Part shown: piece by piece, positions 54,601 to 64,000 of the stretch
How positions within the stretch are numbered: position 1 is the first letter of the stretch
How the letters are laid out: each line of letters starts with the position of its first letter
Origin: Kryptolebias marmoratus
Taxonomy: Eukaryota; Chordata; Actinopteri; Cyprinodontiformes; Rivulidae
Assembly (NCBI RefSeq): GCF_001649575.2
Contig: NC_051443.1
Location: 19,634,777-19,698,776 of the forward strand
DNA: 64,000 bases
Direction: 5' to 3'
The notes under the pieces: generated by a model
Databases searched by the model: none
The model's input: the letters and a program-made list of their open reading frames with translations, nothing else
Told to the model about the DNA's origin: nothing
Translations under genes and position numbers: made by a program

Positions 54601-55864
54601 ATATTGATACACTTCATGACTCACATGTTCAAACCTCCTCAGATGAGCCTTTTTTTTTTGAAGAAGCAGGGCCTCTTCTGCAAATTCCCTTATGACATCC
54701 AAAGCCCTCAGTGTATATCTGAGAATGGTGTCAGTCACCCTACTTTTGGCAGCTTCTAACAATTTTAATCTTTCAGACACTTTTCAATAATCAATCTGAT
54801 ATAGGTAAAAGTTAAAGCATAGATTAATTGCTAAATCAAGATGTTTGACATCCAGCTTTGTCCCTTTTGACCCTAAGAGCCTGGAGCCACAACCAGATCA
54901 CTTTGGGTTATAATTCTATTCTGCAACTGCTCAAAATCGGGTCTTAGCTGGGTTCTAACTTGGGGCTAATTCAATGTTACACACTGAAATAAAAATAGCC
55001 AATCTAATAGGAACCATTAACTAGTAACTTTTAGGCCTTTATCAACACCTCATTGCAGCAATTTGTTGCATTGTGTAAAAAAGTTTTAGATGTAAGTAAG
55101 GCTCAAAAACTATTGAGACAAGAATAATTGTGCAGACGAACACGTCACACATTTTAAATGGCAATAAAAAAAAAAACTTAATAACATCTTTTTTACTGTA
55201 AACAACCATGCAGGACAACATTATCCTTGCTAAATAGTTCCACCATTCGCTGTCATGGTATGGATATGGGAGAACGTGCCTCGCATCACAAAATGGGAAA
55301 ACAAGATGAAATTTAAACTTCACACAAAAGCTGAAAGCCTCATACTAACCATGATAAAAATCTGGCTAATTTGTGTTTTTTTTTCTTACAAAAATATAAA
55401 TAGAATGACATCTCTAGGAGGCTGAAGGACTCAGTATAGCAAGTATGGGTTTAGTTTTGACCGAAGCTGTTTGCTGCGTGTCACCTCCTCATCTCTGTCT
55501 CCTACCATCCGAGCTGCCCTTCAATGCATCTATCAAGATTGACTGCAAAGGTGATAAAACATACAAAAATGTACACATGCTTTCAGGAGCTTTCTAACCT
55601 AAACTTCAATTTCAGGGAACAAATATTTGCTCATACGGCAAATGGCACGACTTCTTTGCTGCAGTGCTCTTGTCATGCATACAAGCACTGGAGGTTTACT
55701 CACACTGTTTTACGTAAATAAGCAAACCACTTTCCCTAGCAATTTATGTGAGTTTATGACCAGCAGTATTTGTCAAGAGAGATGAGAGTCATATACAAAT
55801 AATTTCCAAATTGATTATATTTCCACAGCTGTTTAACATTTTCAGTCAGCCTGTATCTTTTGCG

Positions 55865-56060
55865 TTCATTCATTTTCTGTTCAAGCTTCAACTTGTTCGG
55901 ATGGAGCCTATACCAGCTGTCACTTCACAGGAGGCGGAGTACACCCCGCACAGGTTGCCATTACGGGGCCAAAACAGGGACACGCAACTATCCAAGCTCA
56001 AACTTATTCCAATGCGCAATTCAGTGCCATCAGTCACCTTATATGTTGAATGAGTTTTCC
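55865..56060 (-). mobile_element. diverged LINE (L2/Maui-like) 3' fragment
   Basis: On the minus strand it gives 'gcaacctgtgcggggtgtac', 'tccgcctcctgtgaagtgac' and 'agctggtataggctccat', the same region as the 43480-43744 element, in the opposite orientation and more decayed. The solo LTR begins about 20 bp to its right. Confidence 0.65.
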
Positions 56061-56080
56061 ATTATCTTGTATGGAGTTTA

Positions 56081-56524
56081 TGTCGGGATTCAGTTTTACT
56101 TTGTGTTTCTTTTTGTATTTAGTATTTCTGGTTTCTTTTGGTTTGGGTTTATCGTTGTCTTCACGTTTTGTCTTGTTCTCTGTGCCTCTGTCATCATTCA
56201 CTTCTCCTCAGTCTATCTCTTGTCTGCCTGCTACGCCCATCTACACCTGCCCTAAGTTTTGTAATCATCTCACCTGTGCCCACTTTCCCTAATTACCTCC
56301 TGTCTTTAAAACCCAGTCATCTCCTCCACTTACTCACTGGTTTGTTGTCGCTTCATGAGCTGCCTGGTTGTCCCTCTTGTCTTGCGTCTCAGTTTTGGAT
56401 TTTGTTATGTTTGCTTTTGCTGCCACGTCAGCCTTTGTTTTTGATTATTTTATTTTAATAAATTAGCTTTCCTTTTTGAAAATGAGTCTGTGCTCTGGGT
56501 TCGCCTCTTTCTCCACCCATGACA
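56081..56524 (+). mobile_element. solo LTR, 444 bp, with 5-bp target duplication GTTTA
   Basis: It starts TGTCGGGATTCAGTTTTACT and ends CCACCCATGACA, and is flanked by GTTTA on both sides (56076-56080 and 56525-56529). The interior matches the 12679-13115 element along its length, read on the opposite strand: the same 'gtttcttttggttt', 'tcatcattcacttctcctcagtc', 'tgtgcccactttccctaattac' and 'ctctgggttcgcctc' blocks, split here to stay short. AATAAA lies about 70 bp before the 3' end. It has no internal coding region. The two ends differ slightly from perfect inversion (TGTCG versus TGACA), a minor mutation relative to the other copy. It inserted close to an older LINE fragment (55865-56060). 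The ORFs at 55860-56458 fall inside it and are not genes. Confidence 0.88.
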
Positions 56525-59500
56525 GTTTAAAGGTTTCCATTAAAACATTTATTAAAAACTACAGTAGATATCAGATCTATATTCCTTAGACATAGGTGTG
56601 TGACATTTAAGCAACCAAATGAAATAAGCATGTTATAGAAGCGCTATTTTCAACATCAATTTTCCACCGAAACCATAATCAATTTCATGCTGAAATCAAG
56701 CTTAAGCCTCCTAAGTGAATGCAAATGTTTTAGAACTTCTGTAGCTTCCACAGCAGCTATCTTCTGATAATAAGTTCCATTTTTGATTGATAAAGTTGAT
56801 GGTCTGATGTGTCAAAAATCAGCCAACATAAAAAAAATGTAGACATAAGGCCTGTAGACACTGTGTGTTTGGAAAAGTAAGAAAAGGATGAAAGCATTGT
56901 CTATAATTTATAGAACATGTAATATCTAGGTTAAAATATTTACATATTTACATAAATCTTAACCATTTTTTGAGTGGGGGAAAGAACAAAGTTACTAATA
57001 TTTACTTTTAAAAGTTTATTTAGAGATTCTGACACTTATGCTTATGCTTTTCTTTCACTGAGTTAAATTTCCTATGTAATCTTTCAGTTCCATTTCTTTT
57101 TAAGGTCTTTTAAAGTGTTTCTTTGGGTATTGGCTCATTTTTTTTTGTTCAGTTTTGCTAGTTATATCTTTATTTATCAATTTTGGTGATCTGATTACCT
57201 GAAGACAATTCTACATACAGCAGTGCAAGAGAGTTTTTGACTACCGTCGGATTATTTTGATATGACTCATACTGCAAATTATAACCATAAGATTTTCACA
57301 AAACTCAACCAACACAAGGCTTTTAGTATCACTCCTACTTCACAGTGCCACCAACACCTCAACTCCTGGTGGATGTTTACACTGATCCCTTTATAGAGAA
57401 CTCCCCTGGGCTGCTCTCTCTGTTTGTGTTAGTACGTGTGTGTTTTTGAAGAAAACTCCTTTTCTGTCTCCATAGAGCCTTTGTGGAGAGACAATGCTGG
57501 GCCTGTTCCTTGGATCACAGTTAAACATTACTTGCCATGGGACAAGCAATGAAAGAGTGAAGAAGAACAGCTGATTAGTTCATTCACCTTAACAGCAAAA
57601 ACTGCTTCTGAATGAGAATAATTAGTATTTTTGATTGTTTTATTACTGTCTTGGTTTTTATCTGCACTTGGGTTTTTTCCAACACTTCCCACAACTTTTT
57701 TGTCTACAATACAGTCTAATAAAGGGCAAGGCTGTTTTGTTTCTATAAACTGAGTTAAGGTGACACAGAAACACAAATTATCTCAGCTCCAAATATAAAT
57801 CAGCTAAAGGCAACACTTTATGAGAATTATTGAGTCACATAATTACACTCAGCATATGATCAGTCTTTTTCTGTGTTCTTTTTTGAAGGAACTATTTTCA
57901 GTTTTAACATTGATGCATGCTCTTGAGTTTGTTAAGTAGTTCTCAGCAGCACTTGGCCTAACACTCAGCAGGCAGTCAAAATGTGGCAGGGAAAATGGAA
58001 AACATTCACGTTCCTTTTGCAAAAGACGTGCCATGCTTGAAAAAGTCTGTCACTGAGCAAAATAAAGAAATACAAGTGGCGTGCCGACATCTCAGCTGGC
58101 CAATCTGTCAGCGAGTGCTTTAGTTCTTTTTTGCTTCCCGTTGCTCATCACTCCACATCTCTTTCAAGCCCTTGACACTAAACAGCAGGAAGGAAGTCGC
58201 AAAGACGAGGCTGTGATTTTTTTCTTTGACACATTAATTAGCAAGAGACTCACATTAGCAGATTGAGATACATCATAAAAAATATGTTTTGTCACAAGTT
58301 TTAGACATGTTTTTAGAGTTTTATGTCAAAAAATGGGATGTGTGTGCTCAGGAACATCCATAGCTGTTTCTTAGACTGACAACAGCTGGACTTAGGCCAT
58401 AGGATAATTTAAATCTCTAACATAATCCCTCCCAAACACCAATCTCATGACCATCAGAACAAATTATAAGACAGACTAGAGCACACGAAGTCTAACTTGA
58501 CCAGTTCTGACCTACAAATTCTAACTATGTCTCCGTCTGCTGTTGCTTCTCCGGTGAGGGAGTTTGACTGATTTTTCAAGGTGAGCTGCACAAATAGTCA
58601 AGCCAGTATGAACATGAAAATATGACTCTGTTATGAGAAGAGGGTTTGTAAATGCACCGGAGGACATTTCATGATTCTCATGAATTTATAAGCAGCCACT
58701 AAGGCAGAAGAAAAACATAAAAAAAATAAATAAATACAGAACATAAATTGTGTCAGCAACTGGCTTACTGTTTTTGTGCCAGTATATGTTACAAAAGCGT
58801 GACAGTGAGAATTAAAGTGACTCCTTTGGGCCACACAACTTGCATGTGCTAAAAAAAAAAAAAAAATAAGGCAAAAGCACAGTATCTCCTGTAATCACTA
58901 TTATAGTGAGCCAGAACTTGCTTTACTGGAAACCACAAGAAATGGTTGGTCATCCAAAACTTCAAGGCACTTGACAGTTCTGGTAAAACAGCAGGTGCAT
59001 AGATAAGTACATCTGCAGCAGAGGTCCTGGTACCAGGTTTGTTCAGCAGCATTTGAAGCTCGTGTATGTAATACAGCAGTAGAGCCTAAAAGAATATAAC
59101 TTAATTGAAGGAAGGCACCATTTTTTTTAAAGATTAAACAAAAAAAAAAAGACCTAAAATGTCATTATTTAATCAGCAGACATATTCAAGGAGTCTGTTT
59201 TAAAGTAAATATTTTTTTCTGAACTTAATTATCTTTAGGGCAAACTCCAAACCACTTGGAGAGTAAGAAAATTAGCAGAAAAACACAATGATGTCAGATT
59301 AAAGAGAGATTGAATCCCATAAAGTCTTTAAGAAAAAAGGAAATTGTTGAATAAGTTCAAAACTTTGGCCTAAATTTTAATGTTTATGTAAGACAACTAA
59401 AAACAGAATGTTGTGTTATTTTCTGTCCGCTGTTAATGAGTTGTAAATAATATGGAGAAAAAAAATCATTTTCTGAGTTCTAGGTAACAAAATGAAAAAA

Positions 59501-62500
59501 TAAACAGCACCATTTGGACTAATTACTCAAATCAAAAGTCTAAGAACGTGTTTATTTAAAAATAAGAGAAACAAACTTTTCAAAGTTTAAAGATCATATG
59601 TGCTTCTTTTTTATCTGTCTTTGATTTGTTTTATATGATTTATTTACAGACCCCAAGACTGACAATTTTTCTGATCATTTTTGACAGTTATTACTGTAGT
59701 GTTGGCAGCCATTGTTGTGAACAAGTAGCACAATGAAGCAATGTATTTATGAGCAGTTCTTTATTTGTTTGCAAGCTCTACATATACAAAAGAATTTTGT
59801 ATGTAAGCACATGCAGTTGACAGCATATAGTTTTAAATGATTGTCAGATGTAAAGCAAATTGTGACCAAAAAAAAAAGCTTTGCTACTTTTGTAAAAGAA
59901 GATTAAGTTGTTTTTTTTTATTATTATTGTCAGGGTGTCACAAGCCCTAAAGATGGAATATAATAAACTGAAGTTATAAGAGTCTTTTGTTGTTGTATTT
60001 TATTTTTTAAAGACACAACCTATCCAACTTACATGACATTTTTAATTCCAGTAATTGTACAGGAAATTATCCAGTATGTGAATAAATTTTGAAATGACTG
60101 ATAACCAGAGTCTTTTAAAATCCTCTATGGAACAATATTGACAAAAAAGAGAGTTTTCATTTATTTATTTCATTTAAAGTGGACTGAACAAACTTATGAC
60201 CCTATAGCTCATTTTAATAGCACTAAAGCTCATTTGAAGAGGCAGCTTCCCATGTGACTGTTTTAGCTGAGAAGGTACAAAAGGAAAAAAAAAACTTTAT
60301 GACTTTATTATTACAGGCAAAAAAATCCTGTCAAAATGACCCAGATTTCTGACATTTTACTGTCACTTTTATATCAGAATCAGAAAAAAGGCAACTGTGG
60401 CAAACTTTAGTTCACCTTGTCAATAAATAAATCTCACTATCTCTCTATTCAGACATTTTCAGATCTTCATCCTGTGAGGTTAAATCTCATGTTGGCACTT
60501 GCCATTTAGATGTAATTTATAACTTCTTCTAAGCTAATAATTCATGTTTAGTTTGTTAAATTTTCAACACAGAGAGAGAATTCTAACCAGGGGGTACCTC
60601 TTCCTTCATTTTTTTCCCCTCTTCTGCTTTTATTATTTTATTGAGCTTCACTGCGAGTGACAAAAAAAAGACAGATCACATGCATCTGTATGCACATACA
60701 GTCATATGGAGACACTGACACACACACAGTGATGCAAACCCACTGAGCAGCTCAAGGCTTATCCACCCACAGTGTTGGTCGCCCAGTAGGATGATAAAGG
60801 CTTGAATCCAAAGTACCAGCTTATATCTTTAGATCAATGGCTGACCCACCAACCATGCAGCTCCAGCCTCACTGACCAACCCCACACAGCTTAAAACCTG
60901 GCAAATGACACAGTTCAAAACAGCATGGTGAATGTTGTAAGAGTCTAATGATTCTCTCCTGAATCCCACACTCTGTCAGCTTGTCAGTTTTTTTTCTATT
61001 GCTCTCTTTAAGTCTTTGACATTTTCTTTTTTTCTTTTGTTGCTGTTGTCACCAATATAAGCTCTGTACTTCTGCTTGATTCTATGAAAAAAAAAAAACT
61101 TGTTCACAGACTGACTAAGTAAGCTCACAAAAAGTGCAATATTGTGAAGGTTAAGAAGGAGGGTTTCAATATTTACCCATCATATCCGAAATGAAAACGA
61201 GAAAAAAACATAGATATAAAATTCAAATGAGTTCTTGTTCTTACTTTACATATCAAAAGAACTTCGACTTTTCTGTCCCAAAACATAGCTGTTGGCCAAC
61301 AAATCAGAACCAACAAGCTACAGTAGTACTTGGTTAAAACAAGTTATTGGTAGTAAGTCTACAAAGTTGACAAGCCTCTTTATTTAACAAAGAAACACTG
61401 AAGCCCATTTGATTTGAGTTGGTAGCATTTTCTGATACTTTGGATGAATATTCTGGCTCAGTTACTTGGGGACTTTCCCAAAACTTTCACAAAGCTGTGC
61501 TCCTGATTTTCTGGAAGTACACTTCAGATCTCTGTCTTGTTGAAATCCAATACTTTACTCTAGCTGAGAGCGTCAACAGCAACTAGGTATTGGCTAAGAT
61601 ATTTCTGCATGAATCTTTCATGTCCAGACTATTCTTTTCTCAGTTCCTGTCACAATATACATCTCAATGCATTGAAGTTGTATTTGACATAATGACCTTA
61701 TAAAAAATGCCAAGAAATTTCTACAGACACTTGTCTCGCCTCAGCTCTGGAATAATAAAATCAAGATCATCATCTCTTGCAATTTAAAGGCAGACAGTCA
61801 TTGAAAAAAATAGAATATTCAGACTACAAGCGCATGATGTGGATTATCCTACAATGTTGCAATGTACAACAAAACTACAACAGTTACTGCATTAAAATAA
61901 ACAATTAAATTGATAAAATAAATTAGGATAATTATAGAAAGCCCATTCAAATATAACACAAAATGTATCTGTACTCATGTAAGTGCATTTAACCAAAAAA
62001 AATTCTAATAAAAAGACATGAAAGCTGAAACATATTGGGTGTTTTGTTAAAGTCATATTTGTGTTCATTTATAACTTTATGCTAAAAAAAGGTTTATTTT
62101 AAAGTTGTTCTTTTTCTGATCGCTCTGTTGCAGGTTGTTATATTTTCTTCATATCTGTCAAAAACAGATAAAAATCATCTTTCTCATCATTTCTTGTAGC
62201 ATCTGACAGCATATGAGGCTAACTCTGTCTCCCTAATGACAAATTCACCTTTTTTTCTTTGCACTTAGTACTTTTTTTCTCTTACACTAGACTGTCAGCA
62301 GAGTTTTGTGCCCATATCCTGAGATAAATCTGTTTCTGGATGAAAAGTAACTTATGTACATCATTTTATTTCATAGGATAATGCTTGATTAACATTCCAA
62401 AACCCCAGCTTTCTACCCGTGTGTGAATAGAAAAAAGCACATATCCTGTTCTGAAAAGAAGTAAAAAAATGTAATTCTGGTGAAATTGTCTGGAGCTTAA

Positions 62501-64000
62501 ATCATACAAATTTTGTGCCAAATTGAATTGTCTAATGAACTAGAGGCTAAGTTCTGGCTTCTCAAAGTAATGCAAAAACTCAGTAAAAGTAAGATTCTCA
62601 CAAAAAATGAGTTTTAAAATCCCTAACAAACAAACATATAAATATTTTATATATGGCACAAGTCTTTTTATACCTAGCTAATACACAGACCTCTTTAACA
62701 GATTATAAGAAAGTCTGGTCCCTTCAAAGCAAAGCCAAGAAATTAAGGCTAACTAAAGACATTTGCACAACCCTGTCTTCCACCAACTTTACTATTCTCA
62801 GACTAGATAAAATAGGAAGGACAATTCTCTTGGGAGGACCAAACACCAGGTATTTCATTTTCTCCGCTGCCCTTCCTAAAAACTCAGAAGACTTCTACAA
62901 ATTCAAAGCAGCCAAAGAAGAACACTGAAGCAACCTATGACCTTGTTGCCATTGGTCACTCTGAATGGTACAGCACATTCGTGTAAGCCTCTGCCAAACT
63001 CAGGGATCAAAAAGGATCCCTTGGGAAGCTACAACCTTTTTTAAAGTCAGGGGGATTGGGCAAGAACACCAGAAGAACAGGGAAGCATAGAAGAGCTGTA
63101 GTTTCTGGCCATCCCAGGTCCAATTAAGTGAATTAGACACAATTTAAAAAAGCGGAGAGTGATGAAACATCATTGTATTAGACATATAAGTATTAAAATT
63201 GCTTGCTCTGAGCAACTGCTGATTGCTTTGTGGTGCCAGGAACCAATAGAGACAGACTCTAGAAAGTGAACAGTCTCTAGTATAGATTCCAAATCACTAA
63301 TTATTCTTTAATGAGCTGATGAAAAGAAAGTTTTTGCTGTCAGGATAAACAACACTGAATAGGCCAAAGAGCAAACGAAAACAGAAAGCTTTGTATAGAA
63401 GGACTGGTCTCAGTTTAATAGCAGTGTTCTGCCAGTTTTTAAGACAAATCTACTTAAAGAGGACAAACATGTGATTCTAAGGGGATGACAGTAAAGAAGA
63501 GTGCATGTACAATGTACAGAGAGAGAAAGGTTAAAAACACAAGGAAGGGAAAGACAGAAAGACAGAGCAGCAGATAAAATATAAGAAAAAGTACAGATAA
63601 GCACAGAAATGAAAATGGAAAGGAGACATACCTATCTCTAGTGACCTTTACCAAAGGACTGGATCGCAGAAGAGAGCAACCAGATAAGACTAATACACTG
63701 AGGAAAACATCTTTATTTTAACCTTTTCTCCTGCTGATATTTCAGCCAACAATGGCCAAACACAAACAGCCAAAGCACAAGACCTGTAAACCCTGTTTAG
63801 GATCAGAAAGAGCTGCATCATGTCGGCATGACATCTAAATATTACTAAACTTAACCATAGCTGAATCTATCTTCATTTGTATGCCGCCAACCTGCCTTTT
63901 TTATCCTCTAAATCTGCAAATAACAAAACAACTTGTGATTATTTTGGGCTTGCACAGCGTGAAGAATCTCATACTTATACCTTCGCAGTCTCACATATTA

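Larger units (their letters stand above)
40295..64000 (-). other. at least 23.7 kb of intron upstream of exon C
   Basis: It is bounded on the gene side by the exon C acceptor (gtgtgtttcag) and runs off the right edge. It holds a tRNA-like repeat (40.7-41.0 kb), a polypyrimidine tract (42.4-42.8 kb), LINE tails (43.5, 54.4 and 55.9 kb), a SINE-like remnant (47.5 kb), a (GAA)8 repeat and a solo LTR (56.1-56.5 kb). I looked for the preceding TMEM132 exon on the minus strand and did not find it. Confidence 0.75.

Overview
This window is vertebrate genomic DNA, most likely from a teleost fish. It is AT-rich, almost entirely intronic, and has no prokaryotic features: no operons, no long ORFs, no ribosome binding sites. 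Three short coding exons, all on the minus strand, have good splice sites and compatible phases. They join into one continuous 159-residue stretch that I recognise as the extracellular part of a TMEM132-family (transmembrane protein 132) neural membrane protein. The teleost assignment rests on repeat types I recognise from fish genomes (L2/Maui-like LINE 3' tails ending in ATGGATGGA, tRNA-like interspersed repeats, short TGTCA...TGACA solo LTRs). None of this was checked by a search.

Layout, in the gene's direction (minus strand, high to low coordinates): 64000-40295 is upstream intron; exon C is 40294-40151; a 23.5-kb intron follows; exon B is 16621-16432; then a 15.5-kb intron; exon A is 912-769; and 768-1 is the start of the next intron. 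The N-terminal exons (signal peptide and first part of the ectodomain) lie beyond the right edge. The remaining Ig-like domains, transmembrane helix and cytoplasmic tail lie beyond the left edge. No second gene could be supported.

The introns hold transposon debris and simple repeats. The clearest are two solo LTRs of one family in opposite orientations, each with an intact 5-bp target-site duplication (ATATG at 12679-13115; GTTTA at 56081-56524), and a third diverged relative near 38.87-39.25 kb. There is a foldback element with about 42-bp inverted ends (9930-10356). An internally repeated element occurs at 33.41-34.10 kb and again at 35.43-35.86 kb. Three LINE tails, two tRNA-like SINE-type remnants, a polypyrimidine tract of about 400 bp at 42.43-42.84 kb, and several microsatellites complete the list. 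Two perfect hairpins stand out: a 15-bp stem at 8577-8611, and an 11-bp stem just inside the intron downstream of exon C.

I found no convincing undescribed biological system. The points most worth checking are the paralog identity of the TMEM132 gene, the hairpin beside the exon C splice donor, the LTR family, and several GC-richer intronic blocks that could be conserved enhancers.
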